A stretch of 64,000 nucleotides of DNA from Coptis chinensis (taxonomy: Eukaryota > Streptophyta > Magnoliopsida > Ranunculales > Ranunculaceae), in assembly GCA_015680905.1 (NCBI GenBank), contig CM027382.1, positions 9,397,501-9,461,500 on the forward strand, given 5' to 3'. Shown piece after piece: positions 22,737 through 33,737 of this stretch. Position numbers and translations under genes: made by a program. Under the pieces are notes generated by a model, which had not been told where the DNA came from, did not search any database, and saw nothing but the letters and a program-made list of their open reading frames with translations. The stretch's first letter is position 1; every line of letters starts with the position of its first letter.

Positions 22737-23529
22737 GCTTGGGGGCAAACTGAGCTGGCCTCCACCAGGCTTCAAATCTATCCAAAGATAGCGGGGGGGA
22801 TGAGCCCTTCGCGGACTGTAGTCCAAATCAAACTGGGGGCAAACTGAGCTGCCCTCACCAGGCTTCACAGCCACTCAAAGACAGCGGGGGGGATGAGCCC
22901 TTCGCGGACTGCGGTCCGAATCAAATTGGGGGCAAACTGAGCTGCCCCCACTAGGCTTCACCGCCACCCAAAGAAAGCGAGGGGGATGAGCCCTTCACGG
23001 ACTGCGGTCTGAATCAAACTGGGGGCAAACTGAGTTGCCCCCACAAAGCTTCACAACCACCCAAAGACAGAGGGGGATGAGCCCTTCACGACTACGGTCC
23101 GAATCAAACCTGGGGCAACCGAAGCTGCCCCCACCAGCTTTACACCACCCAAAGCGGGGGATGAGCCTTTCACAGACTGTGGTCCAAATCAAACTGGGGG
23201 AAAACTGAGTTGCCCTACAAGGCTTCACAACCACCTAAAGATAGTGGGGGGATGAGCCCTTCGCGGACTTCGGTCTGAATCAAACCGGGGGCAAACTGAG
23301 CTGCCCCACAGGCTTCACAACCATCCAAAGACAGCGGGGGGGATGAGCCCTTCGTGGGCGGTGGCCCGAATCAAACTGGGGCAAACTGAGCTGCTCCCAC
23401 AGGCTTCATAGCCATTCAAAGACAGCGGGGGGTGGGGGGGGGGGGGTGAGCCTTTTGCAGGCAATGGACTGAATCAAACTGGGGGCGAACTGAGGTGCTC
23501 CATCAGGCTTCACAGCCGAACAAAAATGG
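22737..23529 (+). repeat. Tat-1 tandem array, about 8.5 copies of a 91-93 bp unit
   Basis: Each unit has the phrases GGGGGCAAACTGAGCTGCC, GGCTTCACAACCACCCAAAGACAG, a G run, GATGAGCCCTTCGCGGACT and GTCCGAATCAAAC. The GATGAGC mark recurs at 22799, 22892, 22985, 23076, 23160, 23251 and 23342, so spacing is 93, 93, 91, 84, 91 and 91. The G run reaches 13 or more bases near 23433-23446. The array lies just after integrase and before the end of the antisense gene. Confidence 0.92.
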
Positions 23530-23746
23530 ATAAAATAAAGTAAAGAGATAGAGGACATCTTGTACTACTAAGGGAGTTAGGCTCTCAATTACGAAACTAT
23601 GGAAAATATAGTAAAATTTGAAATTTAAAGGACCGTGAGTTGTAACCTGCTGGGCTTACCCAGAAATCCAGGCTAAATTTATATACACAACGCAAAATGA
23701 GTAACAGTCAAAAGTATATCAATTGCAAAGAACAAAATTACAAAGG

Positions 23747-25993
23747 TCACTCGACATTCAAATCTTCAGGGTCATGCTCTCCCATCGGCTGGCCTTCAAA
23801 CACATCCTTCTGTGAGGAAACCTTAGTCACATCCCCAATAATTATAAGATCATCATCCTCGGCCATGGGGGAAGTGACCGCACTGTTAGTAGATAGGGGA
23901 TGCACAGGCACAGCAGACTCGGATGGCGTCACCATTTCAGTATCAATGACTGGAGGCGGAATGATAGGAGGAGGCATGGGAAGAAGGCGGCCAGCGGCAG
24001 TAAGCTCTTCAAGCTGTTACTTCAGTGCACGACCAATCTTCTTCTCATCTAGGACTCGAAACCGATCAGCGGCATCCTTCACAACTTTGTCCACAACAGC
24101 CTGAGTGGAAAGCTTATCCGCCTCCCTTTGGCTCTCCATTTTGGAAGCGACCCCCGATACATAATCGCGATGCTTATCCTCAGTTTGCTGGAGCGCTTTC
24201 TATGCCTTCATTGCCACGATGCGCAGATCGTCCCGATCCTTCTCCAACTTGTTATACTTCATTTTCCAACCATCAGGACCATTAATCTCCTGCTTCGCGA
24301 TCTCCAGAGAGTCCAATGTGCTAGTCAAGCCGCGCACCATATACCCAATGTCCAGGCTCAGCTAAAAAACAATATTCCTTAGCAACAAATGTAGCGGAAA
24401 TGAAAGAGAAATAAATATAGGGAACCTACCTTTTCCCAACTGGTATAGATAGACGATCTATGAGAGGCGAAAAAGCCAGCATCGCCATATGCTTGATCCT
24501 TGGGAAGATGTGAGCTAAAAAAGAGGGACACTGTACAGCTGGGTTGTCCAAGGCTGAGTAGCGGATAGTTATATCGCGATCTTTAGCCTTAAATCGAGGT
24601 TGCCAGATTTCAACTGTACCAGAGGGCAGGGAACCCGATGAAGTGGGTTCCTTCCCATGACGACGCCCTGGAGCTAGTGGCCGTGGAGGTGCAGTAGGGA
24701 GGACAGAGGCGCCCAGAGGTGTAGTCCTGGCCTTTTTCGCTAGCGGACTCTTGGCCACAACTTCTATGGCCTCGTCACCATCTAAGTCACTGTCCCACAG
24801 TTTGAGCTTATTTGTTGACATGGCAGCGACAGAATTAGTAGAAAGAGGAGGAACAATATCGTCTTCCCAGTCTGCTAACGCATAATATGAAGAGGGGGCG
24901 GTATGGGGAGTAGCAGAGTGGGATTGAGCGACAGCTCTTTGGGAAACGACTTGGGAATGATAGATCTTGGTGGTGTATTTGAAGGACTTGTGGGTCTTTT
25001 TTTTAGGGAGTGGGGAGGATTTGGGTTTTCTTTCTTTGGGAGGCGGCAAGCGATAGAGGAGACCTTGGTAGTCACCGATGCTTTTCAAGGATGGATCAAG
25101 TAAAAGAGGGTTGCCTTTTTCTGGGTCAATGCCGAGAAGTTCGCACTGAGCACTTCCCAAATCACGGAGGTGTTGAAAAATTTCGGATGAAATGCTGGCG
25201 TAGATTTGAGATCGCGAATCAGGTTTCTAGCCTGGATCACAAAATAAAGACAAGTTAAAAAACATAGTTAGAAAGGAGCACTACGAAGCAAAAGGCGGTA
25301 CGTACCACTTTAAAGGAAACTGAGATGCCTCAGAGAAACTTCTGATGGAAGGTCCGCGGAGATAAAACCCCCAGACACATATAACGGATAGTAATGCCAC
25401 ACTTTGTTAGATGTGGTGAGGTGGAGGACAAAAGACTTCTTCTGTGGACAAGTATAGAAGGATTGGTACCCTATGCTACCGAACTTGGTGCTCTTCTTTA
25501 TATAAAAATGAGCAATTATGTCGCAGAGTTGGATTTTAGGAGACTGGGTTTCATTATAATGGTTCGCAACATACATGACACGCCAAAAATTACCTATACC
25601 TTGGCATGGCGGAATATTGAAGTGATTGCATACCTCGACATTTAAAAGAGTTAAAGGATAACGCAAGCCTGCCGCTATCTGCCCTACAGTAGCGATGAGA
25701 CAACCAGGTCGCAGTTTTACCAAATGTGGAAAATGGGTGACGCCGGGCACATGCTCAAGGACCAAGTCGGCCGGAATGCCATAGGCAGCTTTGATCGCAT
25801 CTAGATTTGGTCTACAACGATATGACGGTGGGGGAGGAAGAGCAGTCTTCCTTCCTGAGGTAAATGGTTCAGCGGCAGAACTGGAAGAGCCAGAATTTGA
25901 GGATTCAGATCTGTTCGCAGTATGTCTGCTAGATCTGGACTCCGACTCATCGGATCTAGTGGCCGAGGTATTCGTCGAGTCAGATTTTGACAT
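23747..25993 (-). pseudogene. Tat-1 antisense gene, three exons (mutated)
   Basis: Proposed exons on the minus strand are 25993-25306, 25231-24430 and 24361-23747; introns of 74 and 68 bases have GT and AG ends. Exon 1 starts with a Ser/Thr-rich tail (MSKSDSTNTS) and has RPNLDAIKAAYGIPADLVLE and LTLLNVEVCNHFNIPP, resembling the putative gypsy-type transposon domain (PF04195) of plants. Exon 2 has a Pro/Lys-rich basic segment (PPPKERKPKSSPLPKKK) and an acidic patch (LWDSDLDGDEAIEV). Exon 3 is a charged coiled coil and an acidic tail ending NVE. The start is taken as the first ATG of the long open frame. Stops interrupt it near the exon 1 end, at the exon 2 start and in exon 3, plus one frameshift late in exon 2. 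The introns are supported because Tat-2 has them at matching places. Function unknown. Confidence 0.68.
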
Positions 25994-26288
25994 ATCAGAC
26001 TAAAATAAAAGGAGAAAATTGGAAGCAACAATGGTGTGAACTAGTTACGAAGGGAAAAGTGAGGGACAACGACGCAAGCGAACAAAACAAGATAACAAGA
26101 GAATGGAATATAAAGGGAGGAGACAAACCTGAAATGCGAGGCAGCAAAAGCCAACGAGGTAGTTCAAAAGAAACCCGAATGGAGCTTGGAAATCACACAA
26201 AGGTGAAGAACAGCAAAAAGAAGTTGAAGAGGCTAGAAGAAGATAGAAAGGTGTAAGGCTAAAGTGTGGGATTAGGAGTGAAGATAGG

Positions 26289-26296
26289 GTTTAAAC
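26289..26296 (-). promoter_or_regulatory. possible TATA-like box of the Tat-1 antisense gene
   Basis: GTTTAAAC within CCCGTTTAAACCC lies about 300 bases before the antisense ATG at 25993. Tat-2 has TATTTAAA in the same surroundings at the same distance. The Tat-1 form is a poor TATA box by itself; the position match is the main support. Confidence 0.4.
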
Positions 26297-26574
26297 GGGA
26301 GTCTAAGCGGTAGGGGCAAAAGGGTAATCACTAAAAAAGGGACCATGGGAAGTAAGACACGTGGGGCATCAAAATTTGTAAGGCCAGGCTATATGCGCGT
26401 GAGCCTGAGACACGTGGAAGTAATGATGGAGCACATGCCAATAAAGAACGGGAAGGTAACATAACCAATCAAAGAAAGGCATACCGTGAAAGGAAGAGGG
26501 TATTGAGAAGGGGGTTCTCGGTCCCATTGTCGGTTCGCTGACCACCAAGGGGTTCACTCGACGTCTATGGGACC

Positions 26575-26923
26575 GAGAGGGGCATCTGTAGAGGCCATAT
26601 TCCTGACATAGGAGATTATAGTAGGTAAGTGGGCCAGAGGCAATTTAAGAAGGAGGAAACATGTTGCAGTAGATCAGGTTCACGGAACCCTAACTGCTAG
26701 AAAACCACCACGACATGTGGAGGGACTAGTGGGCGCTGGATTAAGAAGAGATCAACGAACGACAAGAGATGATTGGAGAAGAGGGAGAAGAGGGAGAAAA
26801 GGAGGAGATAAAAGAGAGAGAGAAAGAGAATAGAAGAGAAGAAAAAGGAAAAAAGAGAGCGAGAGAGAGTGAGAGAACACATTAAGACCAGTAAGTTTAT
26901 AGGTTGTAATATTTGATAATACA
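26575..26923 (+). repeat. Tat-1 polypurine tract and 3' LTR
   Basis: GAGAGGGG at 26575-26582 is the polypurine tract. The LTR spans 26587-26923 (337 bp) and is longer than the 5' copy mainly through an extra AGAGGGAGA-like unit. It ends ATACA and is followed by the target duplication GTGAT. Confidence 0.92.
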
Positions 26924-26928
26924 GTGAT

Positions 26929-27155
26929 CAAATAAAGTCAGGAGGATCTCTTTGTGTTTTTACACTAGCATACACCAAACAATTTTGCCTTAGTTAATGC
27001 TTGGAAAGATTGTTAATTTTTTTAAGCAAAAGGACTAATTTTCTGTGCATCCAGTTACTTGAGATATCATTGAGAAATGAAGTACTAAGATGTACAAAAC
27101 TAGAGATAAAATTAGATAGGAAGGGTGGGAACTATTTTCACAACAAAAGGCATAA
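26929..27155. other. unique DNA between Tat-1 and a solo LTR
   Basis: No coding signal or repeat was recognised. Before the insertions this stretch followed directly on the expansin 3' flank. Confidence 0.5.
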
Positions 27156-27160
27156 CCACA

Positions 27161-28258
27161 TGATAAGAGCCCAAAACTGTAGTTTTAACCCCTTAACAAT
27201 CATACTTTTAGATCAATTATGTGAATAATAAGTAAGAGTTAATACTGATTACGTGTTTTTATGCATTTCAGGCTTCAAAGTCCATTATGTGCAGAAATGT
27301 GCTACTTTAGCGAGATAAAGGAGCAAAGGTCGGTTGCTAAGGAGTTCTGTGATTAAAGGCCAAGATTCAAGAAGACAAAGCCTCTATAAAGCCCGGTCAA
27401 AAGATGAAAAGTCAAAGTCCACACGGGCAGAAACAGTGCACAAAGTCAACAGAACTTCCAAAGACCATATCTTTAGACTCAGACCTCGGAATTGGGCCTA
27501 CCTTACTTCAAAACGACCGGCTCGGAAAGAGCTTTCCAATGGTCCAAGCCTTTGCCCAATCAGAGGAGCAAAAGTGGACTAATAGTCTGTCGAAGTCAAC
27601 TATAGCTGAAGAGGCCTTTTTGGACTGAAAGTATTGGGTTTTGGGCCTGATTCTCTGGCCCGAAACATGGATCCAAGCCCATGCACAATTTTTGGATCTG
27701 AACATATAAAAACCAAAGCTTAGCTCTTTGTTAATGGTAGATAGTTAGGTTAGAAAATAAGTTAGGTTAGGAAGCTAATGTTAATGGAGTTTAGGGTTAG
27801 AAAAAGATAGATCTAGATTAGTTAATTACTTAGTTTTCATTCCATTAATTAGTTTCATTCTTTGTTTTAGATTAGTTATTTAAATCATTAAATATCATTC
27901 ATTAGATAAATTAAATAGTTGTTATTCATTCAATCATATCTTGTTCTTATTGTTCTATTATATTTATAAAGTTAATTATTTATTCCATAATGACATGTTC
28001 TTATTATTGTTCTTGTGTTGGAAATGGTAGTATAGAAATTTCACATCAAATCATTGCTTTCACCATTGTTCCTTTTGGGTTTGATTAGTTGAACTTGTTT
28101 AAGTCTTGAGGTTTAAGAGTGGAACGAATCCTTACTCATTATATTGCATGATTATGTTTTGAGAGTAAGAAGAATTGATTTAAATGTAAGAACGGTAGGA
28201 TTTCGTATTAGTGTTGTTAACATTAATATTTAGGATTATATTATTTTTATGTTTATCA
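27161..28258 (+). mobile_element. solo LTR of the Athila-like family
   Basis: 1098 bp, from TGATAAGAGCCC to GTTTATCA, with perfect 5 base duplications CCACA at 27156-27160 and 28259-28263. A TATA box, TATAAAAACC, is at 27705. It is about 400 bases shorter than the other full LTRs of the family, with loss in its second half. No internal region is present. Confidence 0.94.
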
Positions 28259-28263
28259 CCACA

Positions 28264-29092
28264 TAAGGTGTTACTAGAAGGAAATGGCTTCAAAGTTTAA
28301 GTAGAACGAACTAGAAAAGAAAATGTTCTTCTGATCCAAAAAAGGATCCATGTTCATCTCTATTCTTCCAAAATCACCGTAGTAATTTCAAGAATTAATC
28401 ATGTTTTGTTGTTCCATGACTTCCATCTATTTTGGTATATATGATTCCACATCTCAGAGACTTGAGTACAAGACCAACTTAGTGATAGAAAGCAAGGCAC
28501 TGATGGCATTATTTGAGATATACTACACAAAAAGAAACAGATTGCATTTGAAATATGGACAATATCAACCTACGACAATAACATCATCATCATATATAGT
28601 AGAGTAGAGCCACAGTGAAAAAACTATGGTAAATCATTGCAGAAAGTAAGAGCTTTCCTGAGTTTTTCTAATTTGAACTACATTTTCTCTTTCACTGACG
28701 ACAGTAAAAATCTAAAAAACTGAAACCATACACAGTGACCTAACACATGGAAATAATTAACACTTCTTCACTTCAAGTTTCATTCTGGTGGTTAGCAGTG
28801 TATGAAACTTATTCTAAAAATATACTTATTGTTAAGTAAACAAGAAATCAAATTGAGATAACAAATATCTCATGAACAAACCTTTAATTTCAACAAACAA
28901 ACAGACCTTTTAGTTCAACGAATGAACTTAATTTACCAATGATTAAATCTGAGCCTAGTGATGATCACTATGTCCTTAAGATAGATTTTCCCCCTCACGG
29001 TGCTTGAAGGTTGATGAGAAACTATCTCCCACCCAAGATAGAACAGATTTCCTCCTATAGAAAACTAGCACTTCAATTCTATAGAATCAGCA
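28264..29092. other. unique DNA, nothing recognised
   Basis: AT-rich, with no gene, RNA or repeat that I can recognise. Short open stretches here show no conserved pattern. Confidence 0.5.
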
Positions 29093-29097
29093 AACAC

Positions 29098-29616
29098 TGT
29101 AGTGGCCCATTATATAACGCGGAACTGGGTCAAAGACAAAGGGGGGAGGCAGTGTAACAAGGCAGGCTGGGGAGTATGGGATCATGTCTGTAAAACCCTA
29201 GAGAGTGGAGGTGGCCCGGGTACGGCTGTAAGATGGGCCAAGGGATGGAAGGAAGAGGGACGATCTGGATGGGGGCATTTCAATAAGGAGCGAAGACCAA
29301 GTCAGCAGGACAAGGGAGGGAAGCAGCTTAATGCGCTACCCCAAGGAGCAGGAGAACCGGGCCACGGAACCCTAAGGGCAGACGTGGTCGAGGTACGGCT
29401 AAGAGGAGAGCCGTCAGATGAGGGGACAGATGGATGGTCCAGAAAGAGAGGGGAGGGGTATAAAAAGAAGAGAAGGAAGATAGGAAGAGGAGGCCATAGA
29501 GAGAAAGAAAAAAAGGGAGAGAAAAATAGAGAAGGAAAGAGAGAACAAGAAAGACTTCGTGGTTCTATTTAAGTGTTATTTGTGTTTTACTCTATTGGAG
29601 ATTTTTGGTTCTTACA
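29098..29616 (+). repeat. Tat-2 5' LTR
   Basis: 519 bp, TGTAGTGGCC to TTACA. A TATA box, TATAAAAAG, lies at about 29459-29467, followed by a GA-rich transcribed part, an arrangement like that in Tat-1. Confidence 0.92.
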
Positions 29617-29618
29617 TT

Positions 29619-29636
29619 TGGCACCGTCTGTGGGGA
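29619..29636 (+). promoter_or_regulatory. Tat-2 primer binding site
   Basis: TGGCACCGTCTGTGGGGA begins two bases after the LTR. It equals the Tat-1 site except for A in place of G at the fifth base. Confidence 0.7.
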
Positions 29637-29654
29637 GCGAGGAGCAAGAAAGAG

Positions 29655-30992
29655 ATGGCACCTAAGAAATAGGTAGAGAGATCGAAGAAGGGGGCCGCAT
29701 AGGAACCGATGCCCGAAGTAGTGGTTGGGGAAGAAGGAGACAGAAGAGAGGAGCAGGAAGCAGAAGCGACACGGCTCATAAGAGAAGAGATCGGGAGGCT
29801 AAGAGAGGAGACTGACGAATTAAGACGGGAAATAGAAAGGGAAGAGGAAGAGATGGGTGAAGAGGCAAGCGAGAATGCGGAAGAGGAAGAGAATGAGCCA
29901 AATCTCATGGAAAATCCGGTAACCGGTTTAACAGTTGAGCAGGTGCAAGAAATGATAAATAACGATAGGGAAGCTAACCGGCAGCAGCCGAAGAGTCGTG
30001 GGGGAGCAGCGAGTCAGGTGATGGTCGGGCTGAATCGCAACCCATTGGTGGATGGCATATGGGCTTTAGAAGTCCCAAAGCGTTTCAACCAGCCTAGATT
30101 CGAAAGGTACGATGGAAAAGGAGATCCAGTAGACCACATCCTTCATTTTCGGCAGTAGATGCCACTATGGCAAGAATCTAGATATGACAGATTGCAATGT
30201 ATGATGTTCCCAGCTAGCCTGAAAGGGGGGGCGACAGACTAGTATTACCGACTACCAGCTGGGAGTATAAAAAGGTTTCAAGAATTGGAACATGCATTTA
30301 TAGATCACTTCATTCATCAGAAGAAGTGGGTGGTGGATATCGCGGCATTGTTCAACGTTTGACAAAGATCCGCAGAGTCAGTGAGGGAATACCTATGTCG
30401 GTTAATAGCTGAGACATTGAAGGTAAAAAATCTGGATGAAAGAACCGCCGTGATTGCATTTGAAAGGGGGCTGCGGCCAGGGACAGGAGTACACTAGTCG
30501 GTGGCAAAGAATGAGATTGCAACCTTGCATGAACTATATCCGCAGGTAGAGAAATATATCCGATATGAGGATAGTATGCAGAAAGAGTCCAAGAGATCCG
30601 GGATGGCGGTGCTATCCTTGGAAAAAGACAGGGAGCCAAGGAAAGTGGGTGCGACCGAGAAAGAAAGGGGTGGATACCGCGGATACGCACCATGGGCAGA
30701 AAGATGCCGAGACGGGATTAGAAGGGAGAACAGAGAGAGAAAACCATACTGCGAGGTGGAAGTTACACCGCTGAATAGATCCTTGAGCGAGATATTACCG
30801 CTGATAAAGAACATGCAGGGATATGAGGGGCCGTGGAACACACCCGGAGAATTACCTGATAAACCTTTCTGCGCCTATCATCAGATACGCAGTCATGAGA
30901 CCGATGACTGCTACGCACTAAAGTGGATGGTTCAACGTTTGGTGGAAAAAGGAAGGATGAGAGAGTTTATAAGGGGAGGACAAAACGAGTAG
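29655..30992 (+). pseudogene. Tat-2 gag (broken)
   Basis: The first ATG (29655) runs into TAG after five codons; the open part starts at 29709. An acidic coiled coil (EEIGRLREETDELRREIE) leads into the gag core VPKRFNQPRFERYDGKGDP. Stops follow at 30156 (Gln position), 30240 (the Trp before YYRL, as in Tat-1), 30360 and 30495. The last open piece, 30501-30992, holds ELYPQVEKYIRYED and the zinc motif FCAYHQIRSHETDDCYALK, spaced C-x2-H-x4-H-x4-C. Gag would form the particle and bind the element RNA. Confidence 0.86.
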
Positions 30993-31078
30993 GTTATACC
31001 GCAACAAGATCGTATCTTAAGAACCATTAACGTGATCTTCAGTGGAGAAGTATTAAGCCATATGCTCATAGAGATAGC

Positions 31079-31684
31079 GTGCAAAGAACTATGAGCATCC
31101 AGCAGGTTAATGAAGGGATTGATAGATCGCGAGCAAGAGTGGGGAAAGCAGAGGACATGGATAGGATCATCTTTAACAACGCGGATTTGCGGTCGGTGGA
31201 TTCTCCCCATGAAGACGCATTGGTCATCACGGTGGCAATGGGCAATTATATGGTGAAAATTATATTGGTAGATTGCGGCAGTGCAGTGAACTTGTTGTTT
31301 AAAGGGGCGCTGGAAGAAATGGGGATTGATCATAGGCAGTTGAGGCCGCCGCGGACTAACTTATATGGATTCAATGGGAGCATGACTGAGCCTATGGGAG
31401 AGCTCTTATTACCAGTAACCATAGGTCCAGTGACTGTGTTTGCGCGGTTCATGGTGGTAGACTCGTCTTCCCAGTACAATGCAATTCTAGGGAGGCGATG
31501 GATTCATGAGATGAAGGCCATCCTATCAACTTACTACCAAGTGATATGGTTTCCCTCTCCCACTGGAATGTATGAAGTTCGCGGAGACCAAGTGATGGCC
31601 AAGAATAGCCATAGGGGTACAATTAAATGGTTGAACCGAGGGCCAAATGAGGAGAACTCAAATCCGAGGAAGAGGCTGGCATAG
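31079..31684 (+). pseudogene. Tat-2 aspartic protease
   Basis: An open stretch of 201 codons with DALVITVAMGNYMVKIILVD, the active loop DCGSA, NLLFKGALEEM, VFARFMVVD and ILGRRWIHEM. The D-C-G loop and the hydrophobic strand before it fit a retroelement aspartic protease. It is the best-preserved protease of the two Tat elements. It ends at TAG (31682) before the linker to reverse transcriptase. Confidence 0.85.
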
Positions 31685-31689
31685 CAATT

Positions 31690-33230
31690 ACAGTGCGCCT
31701 TAGTGGAGAAGGGGGAGGCGGCGACAGGTCCGAAGATGCTGGACGAGATTGAAGTGGTGAGTATTGGAAGGGAGGAGGAGAGGTTTAACGCGATAGGGTC
31801 TAGCTTGCCGGACAAATGGAAGAGAAAGTTAATTCAGTTCTTGTCAGAAAACCAAGACGTGTTTGCATGAACCATTGAGGAGGTTACGGGGTTGGACCTG
31901 GAGTTCGCCTGTCATCGGTTACACATGAGAGAGGAGGCTAAGCCGGTAAGGAAAAAGATGCAAAGTACTAGACCGAAGTATGAAGCGAGCATTCACGAGG
32001 AAGTCGCGCGGTTGAAAGGAGCCGAAATAATTCGAGAAGTGGAGTTCACGGATTGGTTGTCCAATGTGGTAGCGGTACCAAAAAAGAACAACAAGGTACG
32101 AATGTGCGTTGATTTCACAGATGTGAATATTGAGTGCCCGAAAGACAGCTACCCCATGCCGCGGTGGATGAGTTAGTGGATAGGACAACAGGATTCAAAA
32201 TATTTTCGTTCATGGATGCGTCAATTGGGTACAATCAGGTTGCAATGTACGGGCCAGATCAGGAGAAAACAACATTTGTGGTAGAAGGCGTCACCTATTG
32301 CTACACGAGGATGCCTTTCGGGTTGAAAAATGCTGGAGCCACGTTTCAGCGGTTGGGCGAGAAAATATTCGAAAGCAAGATCAGGAAAGGGATGGAAATA
32401 TACATAGATGACATGGTGGAAAAGAGCATGTCGGACAAGGAACATTTAGATGGATTAAGGGAAACGTTCGGAATCTTGCGAAAATACAATCTGAAGCTGA
32501 ATCTAGAGAAATGCACGTTCGGGGTGACCACAGGGAAGTTCTTGGGCTACATTGTTATTCACAGGGGAATAAAAGCTAATCCAGAATAGATAAGAGCATT
32601 GGTGGAGATGCTGTCACCACAGAATGTCACAGAGGTGCAGCGTCTCGCTGGGAAAGTCACGACATTAAATAGATTCATTTCCAAGTCGTCGGACAAGTGT
32701 AGACCGTTGTATCGATTGTTGAGAAGTACACCGGACTTCATGTGGACGCCAGAATATGTGAAGAAGCATTTTAAGAGCTGAAGAGCTATTTGGGAAAGGC
32801 TCCATTGCTGTCGCAGCCGGAGCAGGGGGAGAAGTTGTACCTGTATCTAGGGGCCACCGAGTATGCGGTTAGTTCCGTTCTTGTCAGGCTAGCGGATAGA
32901 GTGGAGAGGCTGGTGTATTTTCAAAGCAAGACACTGTTGGATGCCGAGACGCGGTATAACAGAATGGAGAAGTATGCCCTTGCCTTGATCTTTTCCATCA
33001 TGAAGCTGAAACCGTACTTTAAGTCACACTCTATAGTGGTGGTGACAAACTTGCCGCTTAAACAAGCGTTAAGGATTGAGAAGTCGGGCCGAATGTTGAA
33101 ATGGGCAGTGATGCCTAGTTCTTACGAGATACATTATCAGATAAGAATAGTGGAGAAAGCGCAGGCCGTCGTGGAGTTCTTGGCAGAATTCCCAGCAGAG
33201 GACCTGACGTGGGGAGAGGAGATGGTCATG
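31690..33230 (+). pseudogene. Tat-2 reverse transcriptase and RNase H (broken)
   Basis: 31690-31890 is the linker with a stop where Trp is expected (VFA-stop-TIEEV). 31892-32176 has the fingers (WLSNVVAVPKKNNKVRMCVD), then a frameshift. 32134-32589 has KIFSFMDASIGYNQV, TRMPFGLKNAGATFQR and the active site YIDDMVEKS, ending at TAG. 32599-32781 is the connection (RPLYRLLRSTPDFMW). 32790-33230 is the gypsy RNase H (LYLYLGATEYAVSSVLV, AETRYNRMEKYALALIFSIM). Three or more frame changes and two stops. Confidence 0.87.
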
Positions 33231-33239
33231 GAATCAGAA

Positions 33240-33730
33240 AAGGACGTAGTGCCCAATCAACTAGACCCTTGGGATAAGTGGAATGGGTGGAGAGTGTTTG
33301 CGGATGGGTCGGCCACAGACGCATGCAGCGGCATAGGAGTGGTGCTGGTTACTCTTGATAATAACAAGATAGAGTTGACTATGAAACTAGGATTTGCGGC
33401 ATCTAATAACGAAGCAGAGTACGAGGCCGTTATAGCAGGACTAAGAATGGTGGAAGACTTGGGAGTGAAAAACTTGATCGTGTACTCAGATTCAAATATG
33501 GTGGAATGTCAGGCAAACGGGGGTTCGCGGCTCGATGTCCAAGAATGGCCAAATACTTGAAGGTGGTGCATTAAAGAGCTAGCAAGTTTACAAAGCTTCA
33601 GTTTGTGCCCTAGGGTGCGGGGAGAATAGGCATGCAGACGCTCTGGCATATGTGGCTGCCGCCATGCCGGGGTCAGAAGAGAGAACTATAAAGGTGGAAA
33701 GACTGGAGAGGCCAAGCACAGAGGAGGTGA
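33240..33730 (+). pseudogene. Tat-2 archaeal-type RNase H (frameshifted)
   Basis: WRVFADGSATDA, NNEAEYEAVIAGL and IVYSDSN hold three of the four expected acids in one frame. The frame then shifts near 33525 and the last part (ADALAYVAAAMPG) is in another frame. This extra RNase H between reverse transcriptase and integrase is a mark of the Tat lineage. Confidence 0.8.
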
Positions 33731-33737
33731 GGGAGGT

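Larger units (their letters stand above)
15408..26923 (+). mobile_element. Tat-1: complete Ty3/gypsy element of the Tat type
   Basis: Two LTRs in the same direction, both starting TGTAGAGGCC and ending ATACA, enclose a primer site, gag, protease, reverse transcriptase, two RNase H domains, integrase, a tandem array, an antisense gene and a polypurine tract. A perfect 5 base target duplication, GTGAT (15403-15407 and 26924-26928), proves both ends. Protease-RT-RNase H-integrase is the gypsy order. The second, archaeal-type RNase H and the long 3' region with an extra gene and tandem repeats point to the Tat lineage. Every gene carries stops or frameshifts. A 1.5 kb solo LTR of another family sits inside integrase. 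Confidence 0.93.

Noticed and set aside
22737-23529. CRISPR array
   Set aside because: Units are directly joined with no unique spacers, the host is a plant, and the repeats lie inside a retrotransposon.
29093-29097. Target duplication of Tat-2 (ACACT)
   Set aside because: The right flank is outside the window because of the nested insertions, so it cannot be confirmed.
29102-29572. Plus-strand open frame of 156 codons in the Tat-2 5' LTR
   Set aside because: Low-complexity Gly/Arg/Glu-rich frame in a purine-rich LTR; it spans the TATA box and is not kept in the 3' LTR copy.
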